The notes: generated by a model from the letters alone, not told the origin. A DNA stretch of 64,000 nt from Gloeomargarita lithophora Alchichica-D10 (GCF_001870225.1 NZ_CP017675.1:138774-202773); one strand, 5' to 3'. Positions 18,164 through 28,240 are shown, counted from the first letter of the stretch. Translations and numbers: made by a program.

Positions 18164-19066
18164 ATGGGGCAACGCAAACCAGGTCGGCACCGGCGCACAG
18201 TGGAGGGATTTGGTGGGGTAAAAATTGCCCTGCTGAACTTGGAACCTTCCTTTTGGAGTGATTTATATCATGCACTATTAACTATTTCCTGGTGGCAATT
18301 TTGGTTGATTATTAGTTCTGGTTATGTATTGGTCAATTTGCTTTTTGGTTTGGCCTACATGATGGTTGCAGGGGTAGCGAATGCCCGTCCAGGATATTTT
18401 GGTGACTATTTCTTTTTCAGCGTCCAAACCCTAGGAACCATTGGCTATGGCAATATGTATCCAGAGCAGACAGCGACCAATATTTTAGTTGCATTTGAGT
18501 CGTTAATGGGGCTTTTTGGGGTGGCGATGGTGACCGGGCTGGCTTTTGCACGATTTTCTCGACCAACTGCCCGAGTTTTATTTAGCAAAGTAGCGGTCGT
18601 GACTCAATTTAATGGTGTCCCCACTTTCATGTTACGCATGGCGAATCAACGGGGCAACCAAATCCTGGAAGCCCAGGTGCGGGTTACCTGTGTCCGGCAA
18701 GAAATCAGCCCAGAAGGGGTTGAAATGCGGCGATTTTATGACCTAGCTTTAATCCGTTCAGAAACTCCAATTTTCTTTTTAACCTGGCTGGTGATGCATC
18801 CGATCACTCCAGAAAGTCCGCTCTATGATTTGGGTCTTCATAGGGGAAATATACCGGATGAGGATGTAATTTTTGTAGTCACATTAACAGGGGTTGATGA
18901 TACATTTTCCCAGACGGTTCATGCCCGATACAATTACCAGATTGGTGAGATCATTCCTGAACATCATTTTAGAGATGTGATCCTACCAGGGCGATTACAT
19001 GAACGGGTGATTGATTATACTTACTTTCACCAAACACTACCCGATAAAAATGAATTGAATCCCTGA
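18164..19066 (+). CDS. inward-rectifier-type (KirBac-like) potassium channel
   Basis: The ATG at 18164 gives ~300 aa; an upstream in-frame TTG at 18143 is less likely. Two membrane helices (WQFWLIISSGYVLVNLLFGL and LVAFESLMGLFGVAMVTGLA) flank a pore loop with the K+ selectivity filter TIGYGNMYP. The C-terminal half is the cytoplasmic immunoglobulin-like Kir domain (RPTARVLFSKVAVV, LMFRMANQR-like LRMANQRGNQ, VHARYNY). Such channels assemble as tetramers in the inner membrane and pass K+. It stands alone behind two repeats, whose region must hold its promoter. Confidence 0.9.
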   Translation: MGQRKPGRHRRTVEGFGGVKIALLNLEPSFWSDLYHALLTISWWQFWLIISSGYVLVNLLFGLAYMMVAGVANARPGYFGDYFFFSVQTLGTIGYGNMYPEQTATNILVAFESLMGLFGVAMVTGLAFARFSRPTARVLFSKVAVVTQFNGVPTFMLRMANQRGNQILEAQVRVTCVRQEISPEGVEMRRFYDLALIRSETPIFFLTWLVMHPITPESPLYDLGLHRGNIPDEDVIFVVTLTGVDDTFSQTVHARYNYQIGEIIPEHHFRDVILPGRLHERVIDYTYFHQTLPDKNELNP

Positions 19067-19134
19067 GGGTTTGATGCTAAAACTCCGGTATGGTTCGGTT
19101 ACAATTGAGTTGGCATTGGTTCGAGGTCATTCTT

Positions 19135-19884
19135 ATGGACACTCCTATTCGGCTAGAAGACATTTACGACCTATTTCGGGCTTCCCAGGAAGACCTACTG
19201 CGCTCCCGGCAGGAGTTTGACCGGCGCACTGAAGAATTTAACCGGCGTTCTGCCGAAGCTGACCAACGTGCGGCAGAAGCTGACCAACGTGCCGCCCAAC
19301 GTGCCGCTGAAGCTGACCAACGTGCCGCCCAACGTGCCGCTGAAGCTGACCAACGTGCCGCTGAAGCTGACCAACGTGCCGCTGAAGCTGACCAACGTGC
19401 CGCCGAAGCTGACCGGCGGTTAGCCCAACTAGAGCAAACCGTTGGGCGTACTGCCAAGGCTGTGGATGCGCTGACCACCCGTTGGGGGCGTTTCGTGGAA
19501 AGTCTGGTGGAACCGGCGGTGGTGCAGTTATTTCAAGACCGGGGGATTGATGTAAAAGAAATTTACCCCCGTGCCCGCACTAAACGTCCCGGACTGGCGA
19601 TGGAGATTGATATTTTAGCGGTGAATGAGACGGAAGTGGTTTTGGTGGAATGTAAGTCCCGTTTGAGCCAGGATGATGTGGATGAATTTATGGCAAAACT
19701 AACCCGTTTCAAACAGTCGTTTCCCCATTATCAAACCTATCTGGTTTATGGGGCGGTGGCAGGTATTGAAATCAATGAAGGGGTAGATCGTTATGCCTCC
19801 AAAAAAGGATTATTTGTGATTCAACCGACGGGGGATACGGTGGCTATTATCAATTCTGCTGAATTTCAACCCCGGACTTGGTAG
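19135..19884 (+). CDS. coiled-coil protein with PD-(D/E)XK nuclease-like C-terminus
   Basis: I start at ATG 19135 (249 aa). Residues ~35-110 form an Ala-Glu-Asp-Gln-Arg helix of repeated AEADQRA heptads, sometimes expanded to AQRAAEADQRA. The DNA repeats almost exactly. The C-terminal domain shows the PD-(D/E)XK pattern EIDILAVNETEVVLVECKSRL (Asp, then Glu-x-Lys) and FVESLVEPAVVQLFQDRGI before it. This matches the cyanobacterial DUF3782-like families, whose role is unsettled; a structural fold of a nuclease does not prove cleavage activity. Repeat number may vary between strains. It precedes pgeF, with a 7-base overlap if the longer pgeF start is used. Confidence 0.8.
   Translation: MDTPIRLEDIYDLFRASQEDLLRSRQEFDRRTEEFNRRSAEADQRAAEADQRAAQRAAEADQRAAQRAAEADQRAAEADQRAAEADQRAAEADRRLAQLEQTVGRTAKAVDALTTRWGRFVESLVEPAVVQLFQDRGIDVKEIYPRARTKRPGLAMEIDILAVNETEVVLVECKSRLSQDDVDEFMAKLTRFKQSFPHYQTYLVYGAVAGIEINEGVDRYASKKGLFVIQPTGDTVAIINSAEFQPRTW
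19251..19410. repeat. in-frame tandem repeat, 21-bp unit with 33-bp variants
   Basis: The unit GCTGACCAACGTGCCGC plus TGAA (21 bp, one heptad) repeats about six times. Two copies carry an extra 12 bp (gcccaacgtgcc), giving 33 bp. All changes keep the frame. Confidence 0.85.
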
Positions 19885-19889
19885 GTGTG

Positions 19890-20603
19890 ATGACTGGGCA
19901 TTGGCATTGGCATGGCGACACCCACCTCACCTGTGACCTGTTGGTGTCCTGGGGGCATCAATTTGGGGGACGATGGGGGGGGCAGGAATTTTTATCGGTC
20001 ACTAATTACCGCCTGCGGCAAATCCATAGCGGCGTGGTGTTGCCGGTGACGGAAATTCAACCGGATACCCCTGGGGATGGGCTAATTTCCACCCAACCCG
20101 GTCAAGCACTTTGGGTGGGCAGTGCGGATTGTGTGCCGGTGCTGATCGGGTGTACCCACACGGGGAGGGTGGCGGCACTCCATGCGGGCTGGCGGGGTAC
20201 GGCGGCCAATATCATTACAAATGCAGTATATAAATTACAATACCAGGGCAGTGTTTTGGGTGGGTTACGGATTGCCCTTGGCCCGGCGATAAGCGGTGCC
20301 AATTACCAGGTGCAGGACGATGTGGTATCAGCCTTGGCGGTTACGTTGGTCAACCCAGCCCAGCCGACGATTACCCATGTAATTGACCGCTGGCAAACCG
20401 AACCAAAATTATTGCAACCGGATGGAGAACGCTGGCGATTGGATTTGCGCCGGGTGCAGGTGCAACAGTTAATCCAGGCGGGGATTGCCCCTGACCAGAT
20501 TGCTGTGTCCCCCCATTGTACTTATGATGACCGGGAACGATTTCACTCCTACCGCCGGGAAGGTAAAACCCAGGGGCAATGGTCAGGAATTGTTAGCTGT
20601 TAA
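19890..20603 (+). CDS. pgeF: peptidoglycan editing factor PgeF (YfiH/laccase-domain family)
   Basis: I start at ATG 19890 (237 aa). The family has a nucleoside-phosphorylase-like fold once annotated as polyphenol oxidase. In E. coli the homologue removes misincorporated L-Ser from UDP-MurNAc precursors; other members act on purine nucleosides. Motifs seen are LRQIHSGVV, WVGSADCVPVLI with the metal Cys, LHAGWRGTAANI with the metal His, and SPHCTYDDRERFHSYRREG. It closely follows the coiled-coil gene and may share its transcript. Confidence 0.9.
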   Translation: MTGHWHWHGDTHLTCDLLVSWGHQFGGRWGGQEFLSVTNYRLRQIHSGVVLPVTEIQPDTPGDGLISTQPGQALWVGSADCVPVLIGCTHTGRVAALHAGWRGTAANIITNAVYKLQYQGSVLGGLRIALGPAISGANYQVQDDVVSALAVTLVNPAQPTITHVIDRWQTEPKLLQPDGERWRLDLRRVQVQQLIQAGIAPDQIAVSPHCTYDDRERFHSYRREGKTQGQWSGIVSC

Positions 20604-20612
20604 ATCTTTAGC

Positions 20613-20733
20613 AGGCACCTCTATAAAAATTGAAAATTAGCGGTCGCAGGGGGGCACCCCCCGCCTTTGGTTCTCGGTAATATGGGCATTCCAGCGAGAT
20701 GACTTTCTGCGGGTGTAACTAAATAGAATTGTC
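20613..20733. repeat. MITE-like interspersed repeat
   Basis: A full copy running from GGCACCTCTATAAAAATTG through tagcggtcgcaggggggcac and tggttctcggtaat to actaaatagaattgtcc. It lies downstream of pgeF and upstream of the glpX promoter region. Bases 20734-20870 hold no other gene. Confidence 0.75.
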
Positions 20734-20870
20734 CTAGCAGATAAAGTCGGTAATCCAAAGAAATTGTGAAAATTATTTACCCACGGCCACAAAGTTTAAT
20801 ATCCGGCGGGGGTTCCCGGTTTTCTTGCCCCTGATAGACTGGAACAGGGGACAGCCGTTGAGGAAAATTT

Positions 20871-21911
20871 GTGGATAGTACGATTGGGTTAGAGATTATT
20901 GAGGTGGTAGAGGCGGCGGCCATCGCTTCGGCCAAGTACATGGGGAAAGGGGACAAGGACGGGGCGGATCAAGCCGCTGTGGAAGCGATGCGGGTGCGGA
21001 TGAACCAGATTTATATGCGGGGGCGGATCGTCATTGGGGAAGGGGAACGGGATGAAGCCCCCATGCTCTACATTGGCGAGGAGGTGGGGATTTGCACCCA
21101 GCCCAATGCCGGTGAGGTCTGTTCCCTAGAGGAATTGATGGAAATTGACATTGCCGTTGACCCCTGCGAGGGGACAAACCTGGTGGCCAAGGGGCAAAAC
21201 GGTTCGATGGCGGTGCTGGCGATTTCGGAAAAGGGGGGATTGTTTGCCGCCCCGGATTTTTATATGAATAAACTGGCGGCTCCCCCGGCGGCACGCAACC
21301 ACGTGGATATTCGCAAAAGTGCTACGGAAAATCTCCGCATCCTCTCGGAATGTCTGGGGCGGGCGATGGAGGATTTGAATGTGGTGGTGATGGATCGTCC
21401 CCGGCACAAGGACTTAATTGCGGAGATTCGCCAGTGTGGTGCCCGGGTGCGCCTGATCAGCGATGGGGATGTGTCGGCGGCGTTGTGTTGTGCCTTTGCC
21501 GGGACAAATATCCATGCCCTGATGGGGATTGGGGCGGCACCGGAGGGGGTGATTTCGGCGGCGGCGATGCGTTGTTTGGGCGGCCATTTCCAGGGGCAGT
21601 TGGTTTATGACCCGCAGGTGGTGAAAACCCCGGAAAGCGAAAAATGGACACGGGCGGGGAATGTCCAGCGTTTGCAGGAGATGGGGATCAGCGACCCAGA
21701 CCGGGTGTATAGTGCCGAAGAACTCGCCAGCGGGAGAACGGTGTTGTTCGCCGCTTCGGGGATTACGCCGGGGGTGCTGATGGAGGGGGTGCGCTTTTTT
21801 ACCGGTGGGGTGCGGACTTCTACCCTGGTGATTTCCACCCAGTCCCACACGGCGCGGTTTGTGGATACGATTCACCTGACCGGCGAACCCAAGGTGATTC
21901 AACTACGTTAG
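20871..21911 (+). CDS. glpX: class II fructose-1,6-/sedoheptulose-1,7-bisphosphatase
   Basis: The cyanobacterial Calvin-cycle enzyme (F/SBPase) that dephosphorylates both FBP and SBP. The 346-residue product starts with GTG at 20871: [20 protein letters not shown]. It shows [16 protein letters not shown], the metal-binding [16 protein letters not shown] and [12 protein letters not shown], and the phosphate-binding YCFRH-like region replaced by [14 protein letters not shown] near the C-terminus. Its length matches cyanobacterial slr2094-type enzymes. hemA follows 13 bp downstream, so carbon fixation and tetrapyrrole entry may share a transcript. Confidence 0.95.
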   Translation: MDSTIGLEIIEVVEAAAIASAKYMGKGDKDGADQAAVEAMRVRMNQIYMRGRIVIGEGERDEAPMLYIGEEVGICTQPNAGEVCSLEELMEIDIAVDPCEGTNLVAKGQNGSMAVLAISEKGGLFAAPDFYMNKLAAPPAARNHVDIRKSATENLRILSECLGRAMEDLNVVVMDRPRHKDLIAEIRQCGARVRLISDGDVSAALCCAFAGTNIHALMGIGAAPEGVISAAAMRCLGGHFQGQLVYDPQVVKTPESEKWTRAGNVQRLQEMGISDPDRVYSAEELASGRTVLFAASGITPGVLMEGVRFFTGGVRTSTLVISTQSHTARFVDTIHLTGEPKVIQLR

Positions 21912-21924
21912 GGAGTGCGGGGCG

Positions 21925-23217
21925 ATGCCGGTGATCGTGGTGGGGTTGAGCCATAAAACGGCACCGGTGGCGGTGCGGGAAAAGTTGAGCATCCCGGAGG
22001 AAGACCGGGTGACGGCCATACAGCAGTTGTGCAGTTATCCCCACATCCAGGAAGCAACGGTTCTCAGCACCTGCAACCGCCTGGAGGTGTACCTGGTCAC
22101 TCCCGATACCACCCAGGGGATGCGGGAGGTAACGGTGTTTTTGGCGGAACACAGCGGCATTCCCCTGGCGCAGTTACGCCCCTACCTGTTTATGTTGCTA
22201 CACCAGGATGCGGTGATGCACCTGCTCCGGGTGGCCGCTGGGTTGGACAGTTTGGTCTTGGGGGAGGGGCAAATTCTGGCGCAGGTGAAGCACTGCCACA
22301 AGCTCGGCCAGGATGCCAAGGGCACCGGAACGGTATTAAACCGGTTACTGCGGGGGGCGTTGGAGGCGGGCAAACGGGTGCGGGCGCAAACCAGCATCAG
22401 CAGTGGTGCCATGTCCATTTCCTCGGCGGCGGTGGAATTGGCCTCCCTGCGGGTACCCCACCTGCATCGGGCACGGGTGACGGTGGTGGGGGCGGGTAAA
22501 ATGGCTCGGCTATTGCTCACCCATCTGGTGGCCAAGGGGGCGAACCGCTTAACGCTGGTGAATCGTTCGGCAGAACGGGCGATGGAACTGGCCAGTCAAT
22601 TTCCCGAAACCCAAATCCACATTGCTGCCCTGGAGGATTTAGCCAAAACCTTGCCTGAATCGGATGTGATTTTTACCAGTACAGCCGCAACCGAACCGCT
22701 ACTGCATCGGGGTTTGTTGCAGTCCTGGCTATTACCCAATCAATCCCTGATGCTGTTTGACATTTCTGTACCCCGCAATGTGGCCGCCGATGTCAATGAA
22801 TTGCCCCACGTCCACACCTACAACGTGGATGACCTGCGGCAGGTGGTGAATCGGAACCAGGAACGGCGACGGCAGTTGGTGTTGGAGGCGGAAGCCATTT
22901 TGGAAGAAGAACTGGATGCCTTTGATACCTGGTGGCAATCTTTGGAAACCGTACCCACCTTGAATCAACTGCGGGATAAGGTGGAAGCCATCCGGGCGCA
23001 GGAATTGGAAAAAGCCCTCTCCCGCTTGGGTGCCGATTTAACCGGTAAACACCGGGAAGTGGTCGAAGCCCTCACCAAAGGAATTGTGAATAAAATCCTC
23101 CATGACCCGATGGTACAACTGCGGGCACAACGGGATATTGCCGCCCGTAAACGCGCTCTACAAACCTTGCATACATTGTTTAATCTCAATCCCGAAGAGT
23201 CCCTTTTCCAGGGGTGA
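21925..23217 (+). CDS. hemA: glutamyl-tRNA reductase
   Basis: HemA reduces glutamyl-tRNA to glutamate-1-semialdehyde, the first committed step to chlorophyll, haem and bilins. The 430-residue product has the catalytic cysteine in [37 protein letters not shown], the NADPH-binding [32 protein letters not shown] and the C-terminal dimer helix. The first residues [20 protein letters not shown] fix the start. It follows glpX by 13 bp. Confidence 0.97.
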   Translation: MPVIVVGLSHKTAPVAVREKLSIPEEDRVTAIQQLCSYPHIQEATVLSTCNRLEVYLVTPDTTQGMREVTVFLAEHSGIPLAQLRPYLFMLLHQDAVMHLLRVAAGLDSLVLGEGQILAQVKHCHKLGQDAKGTGTVLNRLLRGALEAGKRVRAQTSISSGAMSISSAAVELASLRVPHLHRARVTVVGAGKMARLLLTHLVAKGANRLTLVNRSAERAMELASQFPETQIHIAALEDLAKTLPESDVIFTSTAATEPLLHRGLLQSWLLPNQSLMLFDISVPRNVAADVNELPHVHTYNVDDLRQVVNRNQERRRQLVLEAEAILEEELDAFDTWWQSLETVPTLNQLRDKVEAIRAQELEKALSRLGADLTGKHREVVEALTKGIVNKILHDPMVQLRAQRDIAARKRALQTLHTLFNLNPEESLFQG

Positions 23218-23277
23218 GTAGGTGATTCAATTAAATCCAATGGGGGCAGATGTAAATAAATATTTGTAGCGGTGATG

Positions 23278-23308
23278 TTGACAGATTTTGCCTCCAGTAT
23301 AGCATAAT
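23278..23308 (+). promoter_or_regulatory. possible promoter of the DUF2330-like gene
   Basis: TTGACA (23278) is followed by CATAAT at 23303 (spacing 19) or TATAGC at 23298 (spacing 14). Neither spacing is ideal, so this is tentative. Confidence 0.3.
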
Positions 23309-23370
23309 AGCCTGGGCTGGATTTAGATTTTGCATTTAATTCTATCATCAATTTCATCGGCATCCAACCC

Positions 23371-25029
23371 ATGAAACGCCTTTTCATTGCCTTATTCAGC
23401 GCATTGCTGGTGGTGTTGAGTCCCGCCATCGCCCACGCCTGCGGAGCCTATTTTGCCGCCGCTGTGGTCGGCCAAACGGCCATCCCCCAGAGTTCCACCG
23501 CCCGGGTGATTATTTACCACGAAGCCCTACGCCAAGGGAATAGCGATAAGATTTTGGGCTACCGCACCATTCAAATGGAAGCGAATACGGTGGCCGGGGA
23601 TGTGCAAAAATTTGTCCGCATTATTCCGGTGCCCACGGTTCCCAAGCGAGAACAGGTGCGTTTGGGCACGTTAGAAGCCATGAATACCTTGGATGCGCTC
23701 ACATCCCCCCGGTTGGAACTTTATCAAGATACCCCCTGGGTGTCAGAGTATAGAATCTACGGATTTTTATTAGCTTTTTTATTAGCTATCGGTGCTTTGA
23801 TTTTCCTGGTTTTTAATCCCAGAACCAGCCGGGTTAGCACCAGAATACTGAATGTTTTATCCATCCTGGCTTTCAGTATTATCGCTTTAACAAGCGGATT
23901 GCTTATTATTCCATTTAATGGTTATTTGGGTCTGTTTTTTTTATTGGTTTTTTTGAGTTTATTTGGCGGTTTTATTTATCTCATCAAAAATACCAGAACT
24001 CATAAATTGGGGACTATTTTGGGGTTTGTAATTTTCGTAGGTGCCTTATTATTTGTTATTCCCAGTTATTTAGGTTCTACGAGTACGGCGGGTGGTGCTC
24101 TTCCTGATGTGGCGGCAACTGTTGAGATTGCGGATCAATTCACCTTGGGAGAATATGATATTACTATTCTCAGTGCTAAAGAATCCGATGGTTTGATCCA
24201 ATGGTTAGGGGCACAAAATTATCAGGTGCCCGCATCAGCTAAGCCGATTTTGCAGTCCTATATCAACGATGGCCTAAAGTTTTTTGTGGTGCGGATAAAT
24301 TTGCCTGAATTTAAGAAACAGGGTGGGCAGTTTTTACGTCCGATTATCATTGAATATGAATCCAAATCACCGGAAGTCCCCTATTTACTCAAATTAAGTA
24401 CGTTGAACGGGGGAAATAAAGACCAGAACTTGAGCATTACCTTGCTGGGAAGTGGCCATCAACTGGCTCAACCATTGAATTATGCTTTTACCCCGATACC
24501 CAGCGACTTGATTTCCAGAAAAAATCAATTTTCTGGGCGGGAATTACCCAAATTTATTGAAAATAATTTCGATGACTTCTATCAAGCCGTCTTAGACCAA
24601 ACCCATCACAAATCTGAGCCAATTATCCTTGAATTTGTGAGTGACAGATTATTTTCTGAACAGCCAGATATTTTATTCCAAGAAATGCTTGGCTCAAGGG
24701 TGAAGGAAGTTGCGATGCAAACTTCGGGAATTACCCGTTTTCATGTGCGATATAACCGGGAAACTGCTCCCGAGGATTTACGGTTTAAGTTTGTGGAAGC
24801 AGATGGGGAAAACGCTAAAATTGCTTCGTTTTATTCCAAGCACCAGCTCCGGCTATGGAGTATTGGGGGGTACGCTTTCTACGGTCGTTATGTGATGCGT
24901 GAATGTACCAGGGTAGGCTTGGCCTGTATCCCCTATGGGCTAAAGGGGGCGGTACAGAAGGAGAATTTACAAAAACTTACCGGCTGGAGTGATGCCAAAA
25001 TTCAACGACTTCAGTCGCAAAAATCTTGA
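23371..25029 (+). CDS. DUF2330-like secreted/membrane protein with internal membrane block
   Basis: The 552-residue protein has a signal peptide (MKRLFIALFSALLVVLSPAIAHA) followed by CGAYFAAAVVGQTAIPQSSTA, which resembles the cysteine-led start of DUF2330 proteins. Residues ~125-240 hold about four hydrophobic helices (FLLAFLLAIGALIFLVF, ILAFSIIALTSGLLIIPF, GLFFLLVFLSLFGGFIYLI, ILGFVIFVGALLFVIPSYL). The large C-terminal part is soluble (ITILSAKESDGLIQWLGAQN). Ordinary DUF2330 proteins continue without a membrane block, so this looks like an insertion. Codon use in the middle is more AT-rich than in hemA. Function unknown; export or membrane location is inferred. Confidence 0.7.
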   Translation: MKRLFIALFSALLVVLSPAIAHACGAYFAAAVVGQTAIPQSSTARVIIYHEALRQGNSDKILGYRTIQMEANTVAGDVQKFVRIIPVPTVPKREQVRLGTLEAMNTLDALTSPRLELYQDTPWVSEYRIYGFLLAFLLAIGALIFLVFNPRTSRVSTRILNVLSILAFSIIALTSGLLIIPFNGYLGLFFLLVFLSLFGGFIYLIKNTRTHKLGTILGFVIFVGALLFVIPSYLGSTSTAGGALPDVAATVEIADQFTLGEYDITILSAKESDGLIQWLGAQNYQVPASAKPILQSYINDGLKFFVVRINLPEFKKQGGQFLRPIIIEYESKSPEVPYLLKLSTLNGGNKDQNLSITLLGSGHQLAQPLNYAFTPIPSDLISRKNQFSGRELPKFIENNFDDFYQAVLDQTHHKSEPIILEFVSDRLFSEQPDILFQEMLGSRVKEVAMQTSGITRFHVRYNRETAPEDLRFKFVEADGENAKIASFYSKHQLRLWSIGGYAFYGRYVMRECTRVGLACIPYGLKGAVQKENLQKLTGWSDAKIQRLQSQKS

Positions 25030-25153
25030 TTTTTTGACTGGTTATGGATAACAAAGAACCAGGTTAGTCTAATCCCTTACATCTCTGATTGATTTTGTTG
25101 GGTCAATAGGCGTGATGTTAAGATATTAAAAAATTTTAGAGAACGTATTGTGG

Positions 25154-25264
25154 GTGGGGGGCATCAGTGCAGGTCTGGTGGTTACTTCTGTCATTGGTCT
25201 GGTGGGGTTGTTTCTGCGTTTGGCTCTACTGTCAGCAATATATAGCAATCTTAATTGGTTTTAG
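25154..25264 (+). CDS. possible 36-aa single-span membrane peptide
   Basis: From GTG 25154 a short frame reads GGISAGLVVTSVIGLVGLF and then LRLALLSAIYSNLNWF, a single hydrophobic helix of the size of photosystem or cytochrome b6f small subunits. I cannot match it to psb, psa or pet families. Its last ~8 codons lie inside a repeat copy that begins at about 25241, so a real gene here may have been truncated by that repeat. A second overlapping frame (25167-25370) also starts hydrophobic. Weak evidence. Confidence 0.2.
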   Translation: MGGISAGLVVTSVIGLVGLFLRLALLSAIYSNLNWF

Positions 25265-25341
25265 AATAGCGGTCGCAGGGGCGCCGCCCCCGTCCCTGGT
25301 TCTGCGGAATTTCTGTTCACGATTCAAATCATATTGCTATA
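25241..25341. repeat. interspersed repeat with TATAGCAAT ends
   Basis: The element is bounded by TATAGCAATC on the left and ATTGCTATA on the right, forming terminal inverted repeats. It has the shared core tagcggtcgcaggggcgccg and ttctgcggaatttctgttc. It is the second version of the window's interspersed element, with different termini. Confidence 0.75.
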
Positions 25342-25514
25342 GCAATCCTAAATGTGTATGGCTACGCTAATGCCTACGGCACGCTATCGCTAACGCTATG
25401 AGAATAGCGGTCGCAGGGGAGCACCCCCCGTACTTGGTTCTCCAGAATTTCTGTTCGCCAAATGGCTATGTCCTGCGGACACGCTACGCAGGCTATCGGG
25501 TGGGATTGCTGTAG
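25338..25514. repeat. second TATAGCAAT-type repeat with embedded REP-like palindromes
   Basis: Shares its left end with the preceding copy. It contains tggctacgctaatgcctacg and gcacgctatcgctaacgc (25358-25400), then the core tagcggtcgcaggggagc, then a palindromic tggctatgtcctgcggacac plus gctacgcaggctat (25463-25497). It ends gggattgctgtagc. The stretch 25515-25610 contains a 12-T run and no gene. Confidence 0.7.
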
Positions 25515-25610
25515 CTACACTTCTGTACTAACCCCTAGCTTTTTTTTTTTACTAATGGGGTAAAGCTACAATGCTTGTAAAACCGGTGCTTTTGGCTCTG
25601 TGATTGGTTA

Positions 25611-25681
25611 AGCGGGCAGGGAGAATCGAACTCCCATCAACAGTGTGGAAGACTGTAGTTTTACCACTAAACTATGCCCGC
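25611..25681 (-). tRNA. tRNA-Gly (anticodon UCC)
   Basis: Read on the minus strand the gene begins GCGGGCATAGTTTAGTGGTA and ends GAGTTCGATTCTCCCTGCCC plus GCT. The acceptor stem GCGGGCA pairs with TGCCCGC. The anticodon stem ACAGT/ACTGT encloses the loop CTTCCAC, giving anticodon UCC, which reads GGA/GGG. The T arm has GGGAGTTCGATTCTCCC. CCA is not encoded. The length is 71 nt. Confidence 0.95.
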
Positions 25682-25722
25682 ATTAGTAACCTAGTATATT
25701 CAATATGACATGACTTGGCACC

Positions 25723-26298
25723 ATGAGTACCACCTACGAACAGACCAGCTTTGATTGGCAAACCCGCCTCCTCCAGCAACGCCTTCAGGAATGGTGGGAG
25801 TTTACTGTCGCCAGTCTTAATCCCAATTTGCCCAGCCTAGACGGCATTAGTGTACCGCCATTATACATACAAATACTCCTATGGTTGGGACTGGCGGGGG
25901 TCGGGATATTTCTCGGACTGCGTTTGACTCGCTGGGGGCAAAGCCGTCCTTGGGGGCGGTGGGGCTGGCATCAACGAATCACAGGGATTGAAAATGTGCA
26001 AACCGGGGATTCCTGGCTGGAACAAGCCCAGATATGGCACGGGCAAGGTAACAATACAGAAGCAGTACGTTGTTTGTATTTTAGCTTGTTAGAATACTTG
26101 CAAATACGGCGGGGGATTAGCCCTTTAGCCAGTCGTACGGATGGGGAGTATCGTCGTCTCACCCAGCACTTTGATTTCCAGGAAAGCTATGATCTGTTTT
26201 GGCGGGGGCATGAACGGATTTGTTTTCGGCAAGAAACGGTATCCCAGGAGCAATGGCAAACCTATTGGCAGGCGTACCAGCGGGTGGTGAACGATTGA
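25723..26298 (+). CDS. DUF4129-like membrane protein
   Basis: The 191-residue protein has one transmembrane helix ([19 protein letters not shown], about 49-67) and a cytoplasmic-type C-terminal domain. That domain has ALFYSLLEYL-like [27 protein letters not shown] and [10 protein letters not shown], typical of the DUF4129 family often found beside MoxR-type ATPases or transglutaminase genes. Here it overlaps the 5' end of chlD, itself an AAA+/VWA protein. Its function is not established. It is probably co-transcribed with chlD. Confidence 0.7.
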   Translation: MSTTYEQTSFDWQTRLLQQRLQEWWEFTVASLNPNLPSLDGISVPPLYIQILLWLGLAGVGIFLGLRLTRWGQSRPWGRWGWHQRITGIENVQTGDSWLEQAQIWHGQGNNTEAVRCLYFSLLEYLQIRRGISPLASRTDGEYRRLTQHFDFQESYDLFWRGHERICFRQETVSQEQWQTYWQAYQRVVND

Positions 26299-28232
26299 CG
26301 TTTCCTCTGACGGCGGTGGTGGGGCAGGAGCGGTTAAAACTGGCTTTGCTGTTGGCGGGGGTGGATATGGGCATCGGGGGCGTGTTGCTGGCGGGGGCAA
26401 AGGGCACGGCCAAATCGGTTCTAGCACGGGGAATTCATGCCCTGTTACCGCCGATTGAGGTTCTCCAGGGTTCGGCCTACCAGGATGACCCCCAACGGCC
26501 AGAAGAATGGTTGATGCGCCCCGAAACCGTCTTGGCGCAAATTATCCCGCCGCCGTTTGTGCAGATTCCCTTGGGGGTGACGGAAGACCGCTTGGTGGGG
26601 GCGGTGGATGTGGCCGCTTCCCTGCAACAGGGACAGGCGGTGTTCCAACCCGGTTTGTTGGCGCAGGCGCACCGGGGGGTTTTGTATGTGGATGAATTGA
26701 ATTTACTAGATGATAACATTGTTAATATTTTGTTAACAGTTTTGAGTGAAGGGATAAACCGGGTGGAGCGGGAGGGGGTGAGTGTGGTGCATCCCTGTCG
26801 TCCCTTGTTTATTGCCACCTACAACCCGGAAGAGGGGCTGGTGCGGAGTCATTTACAAGACCGGTTTGCCCTCCAACTGGCGGCGGTACCCTTAGCGGAA
26901 TTATCCGCACGGGTTGAGGCGGTGCATCAGGCGGTGCGTTATGGGGATCAGCCCCAGGCGATTTGGGCAGAGCAACAGGCGGAAATGGACGGATTACGCA
27001 CCCAGCTTGTCTTCGCCAGGGAGTGGTTACCGACGGTGGTGGTCACGGCTGACCAGGTGGGTTATTTGGTGGAAGAGTCCTTGCGGGCGGGGGTACAGGG
27101 GCATCGGGGGGAATTGTTTGCCACCCGGGTTGCCCAGGCCCATGCCGCTTTTTGGGGACGGAATCAGGTCACGGCTGAGGATTTGCGGGTAGGGGTGGAA
27201 TTGGTGATCATTCCCCGGGCGACGACGGTGCCGCCAACGGAGCCACCGCCGCCCCCCCCACCGCCCCCGGACAATTCCCAAGCGGAGGAACCCAACGAAC
27301 AAGAACCCAAGGAACAGGAACCGGAGGAAAATAACAGCATCCCGGAGGAATTTGTGTTTGACCCGGAGGGGGTGATCCTCGACCCGGAGTTGATGTACTT
27401 TGCCCAAAAATGCCAACCCCGCACCCGGTCGGGGGTTCGCAATCAGAGTCTGAACCAACAGCGGGGACGGTATGTAAAACCGATTTTACCCCAGGGCAAT
27501 CACCCCCGGATTGCGGTGGATGCGACCCTGCGGGCGGCGGCTCCCCACCAGAATAAACGCCGCCAGGCGCAACCGGGGAAAAAAGTGGTGGTCACCGGGG
27601 AGGATGTGCGCGCGAAACGCTTGGTACGCAAAGCCGGGGCGTTGATTGTGTTTGTGGTGGATGCGTCGGGTTCGATGGCTCTGAATCGAATGCAGGCGGC
27701 CAAGGGGGCGGTATTGCGCTTACTCACCGAGGCGTACCAAAACCGGGACATGGTGGCCTTGATTCCCTTTCGAGGCGAACAGGCAGAGGTACTGCTGCCC
27801 CCCACCCGCTCCATCGAGGCCGCCCGTCGCCGTCTGGATCAACTGCCCTGTGGGGGTGGCTCGCCCCTGGCGCACGGGTTAACCCAGGCGGTGCGGGTGG
27901 GGATGAATGCCCGTCAAGGGGGGGACGTGGGGCAGGTGATTCTGGTCGCCATTACCGATGGGCGGGGTAATGTGCCCCTGGCGCGCTCTTTAGGCCACCC
28001 CCCCGACCCCCAGGCGGATATTAAAACCGAACTGCTGGATATTGCGGGTAAAATTCGTTTGTTGGATTTTCGCCTGCTGGTGATTGACACGGAAAACAAG
28101 TTTGTTTCCACCGGATTTGCCAAAGAATTGGCACAAAAAGCCGGGGGCAATTATTACCATCTGCCCCGTGCCAACGAGCGTACCCTCGCCCAAGTCACCC
28201 AAAATGCCCTGCGGGATGTGCGGCAAAATTAA
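26253..28232 (+). CDS. chlD: magnesium chelatase subunit D
   Basis: ChlD works with ChlI and ChlH to insert Mg2+ into protoporphyrin IX, the committed chlorophyll step. The N-terminal half is an AAA+ domain ([40 protein letters not shown] as Walker A region, [13 protein letters not shown] as Walker B). A linker has a run of nine prolines (about residues 330-338) and an acidic stretch. The C-terminal half is an integrin-I/VWA domain with the MIDAS motif [12 protein letters not shown] 26253 overlaps the preceding gene by 46 bases. TTG 26295, right before [11 protein letters not shown] and overlapping the upstream stop, is an alternative that fits family N-termini better. Confidence 0.95.
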   Translation: MANLLAGVPAGGERLTFPLTAVVGQERLKLALLLAGVDMGIGGVLLAGAKGTAKSVLARGIHALLPPIEVLQGSAYQDDPQRPEEWLMRPETVLAQIIPPPFVQIPLGVTEDRLVGAVDVAASLQQGQAVFQPGLLAQAHRGVLYVDELNLLDDNIVNILLTVLSEGINRVEREGVSVVHPCRPLFIATYNPEEGLVRSHLQDRFALQLAAVPLAELSARVEAVHQAVRYGDQPQAIWAEQQAEMDGLRTQLVFAREWLPTVVVTADQVGYLVEESLRAGVQGHRGELFATRVAQAHAAFWGRNQVTAEDLRVGVELVIIPRATTVPPTEPPPPPPPPPDNSQAEEPNEQEPKEQEPEENNSIPEEFVFDPEGVILDPELMYFAQKCQPRTRSGVRNQSLNQQRGRYVKPILPQGNHPRIAVDATLRAAAPHQNKRRQAQPGKKVVVTGEDVRAKRLVRKAGALIVFVVDASGSMALNRMQAAKGAVLRLLTEAYQNRDMVALIPFRGEQAEVLLPPTRSIEAARRRLDQLPCGGGSPLAHGLTQAVRVGMNARQGGDVGQVILVAITDGRGNVPLARSLGHPPDPQADIKTELLDIAGKIRLLDFRLLVIDTENKFVSTGFAKELAQKAGGNYYHLPRANERTLAQVTQNALRDVRQN

Positions 28233-28240
28233 AGACTAAT

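Noticed and set aside
19164-19478. Leftward frames rich in SASAARW or SFSGTL
   Set aside because: Antisense reading of the heptad-coding tandem repeat.
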